A program made the translations under genes and the position numbers. Shown here one piece after another: positions 36,664 through 47,004 of a stretch of 64,000 nt of DNA (positions within the stretch are counted from its first letter, which is position 1; each line of letters begins with the position of its first letter). The notes below the pieces were generated by a model. That model did not search any database. It worked only from the letters and a program-made list of their open reading frames with translations, and was not told where the DNA came from. Where the stretch lies: NCBI RefSeq assembly GCF_001899075.1, contig NZ_MKVA01000005.1:1054001-1118000 (forward strand), in the 5' to 3' direction. The stretch is from Devosia sp. 67-54. Its GTDB lineage: Bacteria > Pseudomonadota > Alphaproteobacteria > Rhizobiales > Devosiaceae.

Positions 36664-38181
36664 ATGTTCCGCCTCGATCCGACCCAAGCCGTTCTCAGCC
36701 ACGTCGCACGCAAGGGCGCCGCGGGCCCGGCGGAGCTCAGCGCCGAAGCGCGGCAGATCATCGCCACCCCGATCGAGCCCAGCTTTTCGTCGACGGTGAT
36801 CGTCGGCCTCGCCCAGGGCGTCGAGGCGTTGCTGCTGGCCACGCTCGGCTTTGCGGTGTTCGCCAGCTACATCGACAGCAGCCAGGGCTTCATCTACCTG
36901 CCGGCGATCGCGCTCGGCACGCTGTTCGCCAATATCCTGTTCAATGCGGCGCGGACGCACCGCATCGCCGCCTATCGCACGCTGGTGCAGCAAACCGGCC
37001 GGGTGCTGGCGGCGTGGTCGGTGATGTTCATCACGCTGATGAGCCTGATCTTCCTGCTCAAGGGCGCGGATCTCGTGTCGCGCGTCTGGCTGGTCGGCTG
37101 GTATCTGAGCGGCGCCGTGGTGCTGGTGGCGTTCCGGCTGTCGCTGCGGGCGCTGGTGCTGCAGTGGACGCGCGAAGGCCGGCTCAAGCGCCGCACGGTG
37201 ATCGTCGGCGGCGGTCACGATGCCGAAGTGCTGGTCGAGCAGATCAAGCGCTCGGACGGCGCCGATGTGCGCCTGCTCGGACTGTTCGACGACCGCAACG
37301 ACGAACGCTCGCCGGAATCGGTGGCGCAGGTGCCCAAGCTCGGGCGCGTCGCCGACCTGCTCGAATTCGCGCGCCAGACGCGCGTCGACCTGGTGATCGT
37401 GTCGATGCCGCTGAGCGCGGAAACGCGGGTGCTGGAAATGCTGACGCAGCTCTGGGTGCTGCCGGTCGACATCCGGCTCAGCGCGCATATGAGCAAGCTG
37501 CGCTTCACCTCCAAGGCGTATTCCTATGTCGGCGACGTGCCTGTGTTCGACATGGTCGACCGGCCGATCTCGGACTGGAACCTCGTTTTCAAATGGCTGT
37601 TCGACAAGATCGTGGCGGTGGTGGCGCTGATCCTGCTGTCGCCGGTGATGCTGGTCACCGCCATCGCCATCAAGCTCGACAGCAAGGGGCCGGTGTTCTT
37701 CAAGCAGAAGCGGCACGGCTTCAACAACGAGCTGATCGAGGTCTACAAGTTCCGCTCGATGCGCACCGACATGGCCGACGCCACGGCCAGCAAGCTGGTG
37801 ACCAAGGGCGATCCGCGCGTCACCCGCGTCGGCCGCTTCATCCGCAAGACGTCGATCGATGAGCTGCCGCAGTTCTTCAACGTGCTGACCGGGCAGCTCT
37901 CGGTGGTGGGCCCGCGCCCGCATGCGACGCAGGCCAAGGCCGACAACCTGCTCTACTACGAGGCGGTGGAGGGGTATTTCGCCCGCCACAAGGTGAAGCC
38001 GGGGATCACCGGCTGGGCGCAGATCCACGGCTGGCGCGGCGAGACCGACACGGTCGACAAGATCATGCAGCGGGTGCAGCACGACCTCTATTACATCGAG
38101 AAATGGTCGATCCTGCTCGACCTCTACATCGTGCTGATGACCCCGGTGTCGCTGTTCTCGAAATCCGAGAACGCTTACTAA
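36664..38181 (+). CDS. undecaprenyl-phosphate sugar phosphotransferase (priming enzyme, WcaJ/ExoY type)
   Basis: A 505-residue polyprenyl glycosylphosphotransferase. Four N-terminal transmembrane helices (about 45-165) precede a Rossmann-like domain ('[20 protein letters not shown]'). A fifth membrane segment follows ('[20 protein letters not shown]'), then the catalytic domain: '[20 protein letters not shown]', 'KFRSMRTDM', '[20 protein letters not shown]' and '[14 protein letters not shown]'. It starts repeat-unit assembly by moving a phosphosugar to undecaprenyl phosphate. The ending '[19 protein letters not shown]' is typical. Confidence 0.93.
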   Translation: MFRLDPTQAVLSHVARKGAAGPAELSAEARQIIATPIEPSFSSTVIVGLAQGVEALLLATLGFAVFASYIDSSQGFIYLPAIALGTLFANILFNAARTHRIAAYRTLVQQTGRVLAAWSVMFITLMSLIFLLKGADLVSRVWLVGWYLSGAVVLVAFRLSLRALVLQWTREGRLKRRTVIVGGGHDAEVLVEQIKRSDGADVRLLGLFDDRNDERSPESVAQVPKLGRVADLLEFARQTRVDLVIVSMPLSAETRVLEMLTQLWVLPVDIRLSAHMSKLRFTSKAYSYVGDVPVFDMVDRPISDWNLVFKWLFDKIVAVVALILLSPVMLVTAIAIKLDSKGPVFFKQKRHGFNNELIEVYKFRSMRTDMADATASKLVTKGDPRVTRVGRFIRKTSIDELPQFFNVLTGQLSVVGPRPHATQAKADNLLYYEAVEGYFARHKVKPGITGWAQIHGWRGETDTVDKIMQRVQHDLYYIEKWSILLDLYIVLMTPVSLFSKSENAY

Positions 38182-38182
38182 G

Positions 38183-39472
38183 ATGGCGATGACGGCGGCG
38201 GCCCCGGCGCTCGACCTCGCGCGGCGCCGCGCCGACGGACGCTCGTACATCCGGGCGAAGTTCACGACGCTGCTCGACTGGGCGGTGGCGGTCTGGATCT
38301 TCGCGGGCAGCGTGGTGATCACCGAGCCATCGCCCTACGAGCTTGTCTTTTTCGTCGTGCTCGGCATTTCGCTGCTGGCGGGCAGCTTTGCCTTCCACCG
38401 CTCGACGCTGGGCTTGATCGTCCTGTGGGGCAGCCTGATCCCGTTCGCGGTGATCGCGGCATTCCAGCCAAAATTCAGCACCATCCCGACGGCCCTGCAG
38501 TTCGAAGCAGTGACGATCTTTCTGTTCTTCACCAGCTTCTGGGTGGCGAACTACGTCGCCGACGCGCCGCAAAAGCACATGCGGATCATCGTGGGCGCCT
38601 ACATCCTGACGGCGACGATGTCGGCGGCGCTGGGCACGGTCGGCTATCTGGGGCTGATCCCGCACGGTCACGACCTGCTGACCAAATACGATCGCGCCAA
38701 GGCGCTGTTCAACGATCCCAACGTCTACGGGCCGTTCCTGATCCTGCCCGCCTGCTACGCGCTGCAGCGCATCCTGCTCGACCATCCCAGGCGGGCGGCC
38801 ATCGCCGGCGTCGCCTTCGGCATCCTCTGCATTGGGGTGTTCGTGAGCTTCTCGCGCGCCGCGTGGGCACATCTCATCGCCTCGTGCCTCGGGGTGTATT
38901 TCCTCTGCTTCTTCGGCGTCGCCAACGCCAGGGAGAAGGTGCGCATGCTGGTGCTGCTGCTCTTGGGCATGCTGATGATGGTGGTGGCGCTGGGCGGCAT
39001 GCTGTCGATCCCCTCGGTGCAAAAACTGTTCGAAACGCGCGCCTCGGCACAGAACTACGACGAGGGCGAAACCGGGCGCTTCGGCCGGCAGGGCTTCGCC
39101 TTCGAGCTGGCGCTCAACCATCCGTGGGGGATCGGGCCGCTGGAGTTCCGCAATCTGCGCGTCAAGGAGGAGCCGCACGACGCCTATGTCAACGTGCTGC
39201 ACGTTTATGGCTGGGGCGGCGGATTGGTGTTCTACCTGTTCATCGGCATCACCATCTGGCGCGGCGTCAGCTTCGTGCTGCGCCGCTCGCCCAACAAGCT
39301 GCTGCTGATCCCGCTGATCTCGACCTTCATCCCGCTCTGCGTCGAGGCGGCGATCATCGACCTCGACCACTGGCGGCACTTCTATCTGCTGGGCGGGCTG
39401 ATCTGGGGCGTCACCGCCGCCTACAACAAGGTGCTGCCGGGCGAAGACAAGCGCCTGTCGGCGCTGGTGTAG
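38183..39472 (+). CDS. O-antigen polymerase/ligase-like membrane protein (Wzy/WaaL family)
   Basis: A 429-residue protein with ten or more hydrophobic helices. The large loop with 'RFGRQGFAFELALNHPWGIG' and 'EEPHDAYVNVLHVYGWGGGL' matches the Wzy_C signature, where the conserved H-(D/N)-x-Y-V motif is catalytic. It probably polymerises the repeat unit at the periplasmic face. It starts one base after the priming transferase stop. Confidence 0.88.
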   Translation: MAMTAAAPALDLARRRADGRSYIRAKFTTLLDWAVAVWIFAGSVVITEPSPYELVFFVVLGISLLAGSFAFHRSTLGLIVLWGSLIPFAVIAAFQPKFSTIPTALQFEAVTIFLFFTSFWVANYVADAPQKHMRIIVGAYILTATMSAALGTVGYLGLIPHGHDLLTKYDRAKALFNDPNVYGPFLILPACYALQRILLDHPRRAAIAGVAFGILCIGVFVSFSRAAWAHLIASCLGVYFLCFFGVANAREKVRMLVLLLLGMLMMVVALGGMLSIPSVQKLFETRASAQNYDEGETGRFGRQGFAFELALNHPWGIGPLEFRNLRVKEEPHDAYVNVLHVYGWGGGLVFYLFIGITIWRGVSFVLRRSPNKLLLIPLISTFIPLCVEAAIIDLDHWRHFYLLGGLIWGVTAAYNKVLPGEDKRLSALV

Positions 39473-39473
39473 C

Positions 39474-39992
39474 TCAGCGCGCGGTGCAGTCCGCCGCTGC
39501 GATCACCTTGATGTCGTCGGCGGCATGCGGATCGTAGACATAGGCGAAATAGCGGGCGTCGGTCACCGCCACCAGGGTGACGCCGTCGCCGAAGAGGTTG
39601 GGCGCGATCCGGAGTTCGGTGGCCGGCGCCGCGAGGCAGACGCGCGCCGCCGCGAGGTCGGCGGCCGCCTGCTCGGGCACCGCGACGGTGGAAAACCCCT
39701 CGGCCGCCAGTTCGGCGGCGATCGCATCGCGGAGCGGTGGAAACACCCCGTCGCGGGCGAAATAATTGCCGTGCGCCAGGGCGTAGGCAGCAGCCCCGGT
39801 ATAGGCGGCACGCACCGCGCGCTCGAGCTCGGCATCGCTCAGGCCCGCCGCCGGCAGGGGCGACGGCTCGGACGACGGCGCCTCGGGCGACAATGAAGAC
39901 GCACTGGCCGACGAAACGTCCTGCGCCCAGGCCGGCGTCGTGGCCACGGTCGCGCCCAGTATCACGATCAGCGTCCGCCAGATCATCGCCAT
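39474..39992 (-). CDS. secreted hypothetical protein
   Basis: A 172-residue protein with a clear signal peptide (MAMIWRTLIVILGATVATTPAWAQ, cleavage after AWA). A serine/proline-rich linker follows, then a domain with 'LERAVRAAYTGAAAYALAHG' and two late cysteines ('ARVCLAAP', 'ADCTAR') that could form a disulphide. Ends one base from the end of the Wzy-like gene on the opposite strand. No family recognised. Confidence 0.75.
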   Translation of the reverse strand: MAMIWRTLIVILGATVATTPAWAQDVSSASASSLSPEAPSSEPSPLPAAGLSDAELERAVRAAYTGAAAYALAHGNYFARDGVFPPLRDAIAAELAAEGFSTVAVPEQAAADLAAARVCLAAPATELRIAPNLFGDGVTLVAVTDARYFAYVYDPHAADDIKVIAAADCTAR

Positions 39993-40049
39993 CCTCCCGC
40001 TGATGTCACTTGACCATGACGGCGGGCGGAGGAAAATCCTCTCCCGGAC

Positions 40050-40060
40050 CTGTCAGACAG
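40050..40060. promoter_or_regulatory. GntR-like palindrome upstream of the sugar ABC operon
   Basis: CTGTC-A-GACAG (40050-40060), extended to CCTGTCAGACAGAC, is a perfect short palindrome 150 bases before the substrate-binding protein ATG. The TGTCNGACA form is typical of GntR-family operators. No GntR gene lies in the window. A TTGACA-like -35 occurs 35 bases further on ('TATTGACAG', about 40096). Confidence 0.4.
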
Positions 40061-40211
40061 ACTTTTCGTCATGTTTGCTCGAAAAGCCGATCGTATTGAC
40101 AGCGGCGACGCCATTGTGGACGTTCGTAACCGGATGGTGACTTAGCGCTCCGGAACGGACGGGTTGCCTCAGGCTCGGGAGGACGAGCCGACACAGCAGG
40201 GAGGATTAAAC

Positions 40212-41516
40212 ATGACAATCAGCCTCGACCGCCGGAAGTTCCTGATGGGATCGACCGCGCTCGCCGCCGCCGGCGCAATGGGCGGGCTCACGCCGGCCCA
40301 GGCTGCCGACGTGCATCTCAGGCTCTACTGGTGGGGCGGCCAGGCCCGCGCCGACCGCACCAATGCGGTGAGCGATCTGTTCGCCAAGGCCAATCCGGGC
40401 TTCACCTACGACAAGGAATTCAACGCCTTCAACGACTACTGGCCGAAGCTGGGCACGCAGGTGGCCGGCGGCAACGCCCCTGACGTGTTCCAGATGGATT
40501 ACCGCTATATCGTCGAATACGCCAAGCGCGGTGCGGTGCAGGCGCTCGACGAGTATATCGGCAAGGGGCTGGACCTCAGCGATTTCGACGAGGACCAGAT
40601 CGAAGGCGGACGCGTCGACGGCAAGCTCTATGCGATCAGCCTGGGCGCCAATTCGGTGGCCATGATGGTCAACACCAAGGCGTTCGAGGACGCCGGCGTG
40701 GACCTGCCGACCCGCGACTGGAGCTATGACGACTACAAGGCCAAGGCCGACGCCTTCAACTCCAAGTCGAACGGCATGCGGCTCCTGGCCGATGGCAGCC
40801 AGGGCGGCGATCCGCCGCTCGAGAACTGGCTGCGCGCCCGCGGCAAGGCGCTCTATACCGCCGACGGCAAGCTCGCCTTCGAGGCGGACGACCTCATCGA
40901 ATGGTTCAAGATGTGGGACGATCTGCGCAAGGCCAATGTCTGCGTCGGCCCCGACGACCAGGCGCTCGACGCCACGGCGGCCATCGACACCACGATGATC
41001 ACCCTGGGCAAGGCGGCGACCACCTATGCCAACTCCAACCAGCTCATCGGCTTCCAGGCGGTCAACAAGAACCCGCTGACGATGATCAACTTCCCGCGCC
41101 CCAAGGCCGGTGTCGGTGGCGGCCATTACCGCAAGCCGAGCCAGTTCTGGAGCGTCAATCCGAAGTCGGCGCACCTCGACGAGTCGATCAAATATGTGAG
41201 CTTCTTCATCAACGACGTGCCGTCGGGGCTGATCCTGGGCGTCGAGCGCGGCATCCCGTGCGCCAAGCACGTGCGCGACGCGCTGGCGCCGACGCTGAGC
41301 GCGCCGGACCAGCTGTCGCTCAACTTCGTGTCGAACCTCGGCGACCTCCTGGGCAAGCTGCCGCCCTCCCCGCCCGCCGCGGCGGGCGAAGTGGCCACGC
41401 AGCTCAACACCACCGCCCAGTCGATCGCCTTCGGCCAGACCACGCCTGAGGACGCCGGCGCCGCCTTCATCAAGGAAGCGCAGGACATCCTCGACCGCGC
41501 GGCCAAGAAGGCCTGA
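40212..41516 (+). CDS. sugar ABC transporter, substrate-binding protein
   Basis: A 434-residue periplasmic binding protein of the carbohydrate family 1. The twin-arginine-like N-terminus 'LDRRKFLMGSTALAAAGAMG' ends 'PAQAAD', suggesting Tat or Sec export. 'VHLRLYWWGGQARADRTNAV' and 'KLGTQVAGGNAPDVFQMDYR' are typical of this family. First gene of a seven-gene unit (binding protein, two permeases, two dehydrogenases, ATPase, cupin). GGGAGG precedes ATG 40212. Confidence 0.93.
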   Translation: MTISLDRRKFLMGSTALAAAGAMGGLTPAQAADVHLRLYWWGGQARADRTNAVSDLFAKANPGFTYDKEFNAFNDYWPKLGTQVAGGNAPDVFQMDYRYIVEYAKRGAVQALDEYIGKGLDLSDFDEDQIEGGRVDGKLYAISLGANSVAMMVNTKAFEDAGVDLPTRDWSYDDYKAKADAFNSKSNGMRLLADGSQGGDPPLENWLRARGKALYTADGKLAFEADDLIEWFKMWDDLRKANVCVGPDDQALDATAAIDTTMITLGKAATTYANSNQLIGFQAVNKNPLTMINFPRPKAGVGGGHYRKPSQFWSVNPKSAHLDESIKYVSFFINDVPSGLILGVERGIPCAKHVRDALAPTLSAPDQLSLNFVSNLGDLLGKLPPSPPAAAGEVATQLNTTAQSIAFGQTTPEDAGAAFIKEAQDILDRAAKKA

Positions 41517-41521
41517 ACCCT

Positions 41522-42469
41522 GTGACCGCGCGCTCCGTCGGCGCCGCGAGCGATCCGCCGGGTCGCGCGGTCACTCCTTCTTTCTGGTCCCGCATCTGGA
41601 CCGAGAACGGTCCGGGCTATCTGTTCCTCTTGCCCTGGTTCATCGGCTTCTTCGGGCTCACGATCGCACCGATCCTGAGCTCGCTGTATCTGAGCTTCAC
41701 CAATTTCGACATGCTGACGCCACCGCAATGGGTGGGCATGGACAACTACGTCCGCATGTTCACGAACGACCCGAAATTCTACCAGTCGATGCGGGTGACG
41801 CTGCTGTTCGTGGCCTTCTCGGTGCCGCTGAAGCTGGCCTTCGCGCTGGCGGTGGCGCTGCTGCTCAACCGCGGCATGAAGGGCCTGCCGATCTATCGCG
41901 CGGTGTTCTATCTGCCATCGCTGCTTGGCGCCTCGGTGGCCATCGCGGTGCTGTGGCGGACGCTGTTCGCCGGCGACGGCTTGGTCAACCAGGGCCTGGC
42001 GCTGATCGGCATCCAGGGGCCGGCCTGGATTTCCAACCCGCGCTATTCGCTATGGACGCTGGTCGCGCTGGCGGTGTGGCAGTTCGGCTCGCCGATGATC
42101 ATCTTCCTCGCCGGGCTCAGGCAGATTCCGCAGGACGTGTACGAGGCCGCCAGCCTCGAAGGCGCCGGGCGCTGGCGCATCTTCTGGAAGATCACGCTGC
42201 CGCTCCTGACACCGGTGGTGTTCTTCAACGCCATCATCCAGACCATCGAGGGGTTCAAGAGCTTCACGCCGGCCTTCATCATCTCGGGCGGCACCGGCAA
42301 CCCGGTCAACTCGACGCTGTTCTACACGCTCTATCTCTACCAGGAGGCGTTCGCCTTCTTCCGCATGGGCTACGCCTCGGCGCTGGCCTGGGTGCTGCTG
42401 ATCATCGTCGCCGTGTTCACCGGCATTTCGTTCCTCTCCAGCCGCTACTGGGTGCACTATGACAACTGA
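41522..42469 (+). CDS. sugar ABC transporter permease (MalF type)
   Basis: A 315-residue inner-membrane protein with six helices. It starts 'NGPGYLFLLPWFIGFFGLTI'. The cytoplasmic EAA loop is 'DVYEAASLEGAGRWRIFWKI' with 'TLPLLTPVVFF', which docks on the ATPase. The GTG at 41522 lies five bases after the previous stop. Overlaps the second permease by 11 bases. Confidence 0.93.
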   Translation: MTARSVGAASDPPGRAVTPSFWSRIWTENGPGYLFLLPWFIGFFGLTIAPILSSLYLSFTNFDMLTPPQWVGMDNYVRMFTNDPKFYQSMRVTLLFVAFSVPLKLAFALAVALLLNRGMKGLPIYRAVFYLPSLLGASVAIAVLWRTLFAGDGLVNQGLALIGIQGPAWISNPRYSLWTLVALAVWQFGSPMIIFLAGLRQIPQDVYEAASLEGAGRWRIFWKITLPLLTPVVFFNAIIQTIEGFKSFTPAFIISGGTGNPVNSTLFYTLYLYQEAFAFFRMGYASALAWVLLIIVAVFTGISFLSSRYWVHYDN

Positions 42470-43340
42470 CACCGGCCTGACGGTGGTGCGCAGTGCGACC
42501 CCGGCCTGGCGCCGGCGGCTCGGTTCGGTGATCGCGCATGTGCTGCTGATCGGCGCCTCGGTGCTGATGCTCTATCCGCTGCTGTGGATGCTGTCGGCGT
42601 CGTTCCGCCCCGAAAGCGAAATCTTCAACTCGCATTCGCTGATCCCGAGCTCGGTGAGCCTGCACGGCTACATCAGCGGCTGGTTCGGGCTGAGCCGCAG
42701 CTTCGACACCTTCTTCCTCAACTCGCTGACCATCTCGCTGTTGTGCGTGGCCGGCAATCTCGCGGCCTGCTCGCTGACCGCTTTCGCCTTCGCGCGGCTC
42801 GAGTTCAAGGGCAGGAACTTGTGGTTCGCGCTGATGCTGGGCACGCTGATGCTGCCCTACCAGGTGACGCTGATCCCGCAATATGTGCTGTTCCTCAACA
42901 TCGGCTGGGTGAACACCTTCCTGCCGCTGGTGGTGCCGAAATTCCTCGCCGCCGACAGCTTCTTCATCTTCCTGATGGTGCAGTTCTTCCGCGGCCTGCC
43001 GCGCGAGCTGGACGAGGCGGCAATGATGGACGGCTGCTCGCCGTGGCGCATCTACTACAAGATCCTGCTGCCGCTGTCGCTGCCGGTGCTGACGACGGCG
43101 GGCATCTTTACCTTCATCTTCACCTGGGACGACTTCTTCGGGCCGCTGATCTATCTCAACAGCATCTCGACCTACACCGTGACGATCGCCCTCCGGACGT
43201 TCGTCGACTCCACGGCGGAATCGAACTGGAGCGGGCTCTTCGCCATGTCGATCCTGTCACTGGTGCCGATCTTCGTCATCTTCCTCTTCTTCCAGCGCTA
43301 CCTGATCGAGGGTATCGCAACGACAGGCATGAAACGCTGA
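42459..43340 (+). CDS. sugar ABC transporter permease (MalG type)
   Basis: A 293-residue six-helix permease. 'YPLLWMLSASFRPESEIFNS' is the typical start, and the EAA loop is 'ELDEAAMMDGCSPWRIYYKI' with 'LLPLSLPVLTT'. It partners the preceding permease in the transport channel. The ATG overlaps the preceding gene by 11 bases. Confidence 0.93.
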   Translation: MTTDTGLTVVRSATPAWRRRLGSVIAHVLLIGASVLMLYPLLWMLSASFRPESEIFNSHSLIPSSVSLHGYISGWFGLSRSFDTFFLNSLTISLLCVAGNLAACSLTAFAFARLEFKGRNLWFALMLGTLMLPYQVTLIPQYVLFLNIGWVNTFLPLVVPKFLAADSFFIFLMVQFFRGLPRELDEAAMMDGCSPWRIYYKILLPLSLPVLTTAGIFTFIFTWDDFFGPLIYLNSISTYTVTIALRTFVDSTAESNWSGLFAMSILSLVPIFVIFLFFQRYLIEGIATTGMKR

Positions 43341-43344
43341 TCTA

Positions 43345-44361
43345 ATGACCATCAAATTCGCCGCCATCGGACTGACCCACAATCACATCTACGGGCAGGT
43401 GGACTGCCTGCTGCGCGAAGGCGCGACGCTCGCCGGCTTCTGGTCGGACGAGGAGGACGTCGCTGCCCCCTTCGCGGAGAAATATCCGCAGGCCAGGCGC
43501 GCCGCCGACCGGCGCGAGCTGCTCGACGATCCGTCGATCGCGCTGATCCTCACCTCGGCCATTCCGGCCAGGCGCGCCGAGATCGCCATCGCCGCGATGC
43601 AGGCGGGCAAGGACGTGATGAGCGACAAGCCGGGAATGACCAGCCTCGCCCAGCTCGACGAGATCAAGCGCGTGCAGGCCGCGACGAAGCGCATCTTTTC
43701 CGTCTGCTATTCCGAGCATTTCGAGACGCGCTCGACGGTGAAAGCCGGCGAGCTGGTCAAGGCAGGCGCCATCGGACAGGTGGTGAACACGGTGGGGCTC
43801 GGGCCGCACGCGCTCAACAACAACAAGCGGGCGCCGTATTTCTTCGACCGCCAACAGTACGGCGGCATCCTGTGCGACATCGCCAGCCACCAGGTCGAGC
43901 AGTTCCTGTTCTTTTCCGGCAGCGACGATGCCGAGATCGTCTCCGCCTCCGTCGCCAACCGCACGCATCCGCAATATCCGGGACTGCAGGACGTGGGCGA
44001 CATGCACATCGAGGGCCCGACGGCGACCGGCTATGTCCGAGTCGACTGGTTCACGCCGGCGGGGCTCGGCACCTGGGGCGACGGGCGGCTGACCATCGTG
44101 GGCAGCGAAGGCTATATCGAGCTCAGGAAGTACATCGACATCGTCGGGCGGCCGGGCAAGGACCATCTGTTTCTCGTCGACGGCAAGGGCACGCACTACA
44201 TCGACTGCTCGGACGTCGACCTGCCCTACGGCCGGCAGCTCATCGCCGACGTGCTGAACCGCACCGAGACGGCGATGCCGCAGGCGCGGTGCTACAAGGC
44301 GATGGAGCTGGCGCTGACGGCGCAGCGGATGGCGGAACGCGGAACGGTATGGGCGCAATGA
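43345..44361 (+). CDS. Gfo/Idh/MocA family oxidoreductase
   Basis: A 338-residue NAD(P)-dependent sugar dehydrogenase-like protein. The N-terminus 'KFAAIGLTHNHIYGQVDCLL' takes the place of the usual GxGxxG loop, which is atypical. 'AGKDVMSDKPGMTSLAQLDE' is the EKP-type motif with D-K-P. 'GGILCDIASHQVEQFLFFSG' carries the catalytic-region histidine. It probably oxidises the imported sugar or its derivative. Four bases after the permease stop. Confidence 0.88.
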   Translation: MTIKFAAIGLTHNHIYGQVDCLLREGATLAGFWSDEEDVAAPFAEKYPQARRAADRRELLDDPSIALILTSAIPARRAEIAIAAMQAGKDVMSDKPGMTSLAQLDEIKRVQAATKRIFSVCYSEHFETRSTVKAGELVKAGAIGQVVNTVGLGPHALNNNKRAPYFFDRQQYGGILCDIASHQVEQFLFFSGSDDAEIVSASVANRTHPQYPGLQDVGDMHIEGPTATGYVRVDWFTPAGLGTWGDGRLTIVGSEGYIELRKYIDIVGRPGKDHLFLVDGKGTHYIDCSDVDLPYGRQLIADVLNRTETAMPQARCYKAMELALTAQRMAERGTVWAQ

Positions 44362-45433
44362 GCAAGATCTTTACAGTCGCGATCGTCGGCGGCGGTATCG
44401 GCCGCAGCCACATGATCGAGGGCTACGTGCCCAACGCCGACAAGTTCAAGGTGATCGCGATCTGCGATCTCGACCCGGCGCGGATGAACGCGCTGGCCGA
44501 CGAATTCGGAGTCGAGCGGCGCACGGCCAGCTTCGACGACCTGCTGGCGATGGACGATCTCGACATCATCGACATCTGCACGCCGCCGATGGTGCACTAC
44601 CCGATGATCGTGGCCGCGCTCGACGCGGGCAAGCACGTCATCTGCGAAAAGCCGCTGGTCGGCTCGCTCAAGCAGATCGACGAGGTGATCGCGGTCGAAA
44701 AGCGCGCCAAGGGCAAGCTGATGCCGGTGTTCCAGTACCGCTTCGGCAACGGCATCCAGCAGGCCAAGGCGATCATCGACGCCGGCCTTGCGGGAACGCC
44801 GTTCGTGGGCACGGTGGAAACGCTGTGGCGGCGCGAGGCCGAGTATTACGCCGTCCCCTGGCGCGGCAAATGGAAGACCGAGCTCGGCGGCGTGCTGATG
44901 GGCCACGCCATCCATCCGCACGACATGTTCTGCTATCTGATGGGACCGCTGAAATCGCTCTACGGGCGGGTGGCGACGCGGGTGAACCCGATCGAGGTGG
45001 AAGACTGCATCTCGGCCTCGGTGGAGCTCGAATCCGGTGCGCTCGGCTCGTTCACCGCCTCGCTCGGCTCGGCCGACGAGATCACCCGGCTGCGGCTGGT
45101 GTTCGACAACCTCACCATCGAGAGCGACCATGCGCCGTACAATCCGGGCGCCGCGCTGTGGAAAATCCTGCCGCGCAACGACGGCACGAAAAGCGCCATC
45201 GCCGACCTGCTGAAGGACTGGCGAGACGTGCCGCCCCGCTTCACCACGCAGATGGCGCGCTTTTACGATGCGCTGCTCGGGCGCGGCCCCCTGCCCGTCA
45301 CCACCGCGGATTCGCGGCAGGCGCTCGAGATCGTCACCGCCTTCTACTATTCGTCGCTGACGCATCAGGAAGTGGTGTTCCCGATCGGGACCGACCATCC
45401 GAAATATCAAAGCTGGCTGCCGGAGGGATTCGT

Positions 45434-45437
<4 letters not shown>
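44358..45437 (+). CDS. Gfo/Idh/MocA family oxidoreductase
   Basis: A 359-residue protein. NAD-binding 'VAIVGGGIGRSHMIEGYVPN', 'DIIDICTPPMVHYPMIVAAL', the EKP motif in 'AGKHVICEKPLVGSLKQIDE', and 'GGVLMGHAIHPHDMFCYLMG' with the catalytic-type histidines. Typical of inositol or sugar dehydrogenases. The ATG overlaps the preceding stop (ATGA), as part of the transport/catabolic operon. Confidence 0.92.
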
Positions 45438-46515
<1,078 letters not shown>

Positions 46516-46519
<4 letters not shown>

Positions 46520-46848
46520 GCGACGCCCTCACTGCCGCGGCCGATGCCCACCCGTGGGTGACCGTGGCGCCCGGCAACCGGCGGCGCGTGCTGGTGAGCC
46601 AGCCGCAACTGATGCAGGTCGAGTTCGCCTTCGACGAAGGCGCCGTCGGGGCGCTGCACGCGCATCCGCATGTGCAGGCGAGCTATGTCGCCGAGGGTAC
46701 GTTCGAGGTGACCATCGGCGACAGCGTGACGGTGCTGGGCACCGGTGGCAGCTTCATCGTGCCGCCCAATGTGGTGCACGGCGTCAGGGCGCTCAGCGCC
46801 GGCCGGCTGGTCGACTGCTTCACGCCGCGGCGCGAGGATTTTCTGTAA
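46516..46848 (+). CDS. cupin domain protein
   Basis: A 110-residue single cupin. 'GALHAHPHVQASYVAEGTFE' carries the H-x-H and E of cupin motif 1, and 'VPPNVVHGVRAL' gives the motif 2 histidine. A metal-dependent isomerase or sensor-like role in the sugar pathway is likely (compare KdgF-type uronate cupins), but not provable. Overlaps the ATPase gene by four bases; last of the operon. Confidence 0.88.
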
Positions 46849-46879
46849 GCGAGTCTGGCGGCTGTGGCCCCCACCCCCG

Positions 46880-46965
46880 GCCCCTCCCCGCAAGGGGGAG
46901 GGGAGCGATGGAACCGCGTTCTCCGGTGTTGCAGTCGGGCTCCCCTCCCCCTTGCGGGGAGGGGC
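46880..46965. repeat. dispersed GC-rich inverted-repeat element, family A (copy 2), likely bidirectional terminator
   Basis: A perfect 27-bp inverted repeat has arms at 46880-46906 and 46939-46965, with 32 bases between them. The left arm begins GCCCCTCCCCGCAAGGGGG. The element lies between the convergent cupin and dehydrogenase genes and contains the GCAGTCGG box shared with copies at 15484 and 51976. A transcript from either side would form a very stable hairpin. Confidence 0.75.
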
Positions 46966-47004
46966 TGGGGGGGGGCAAAGTGCTCTACTGTTCGCCGCCC
47001 CGGC

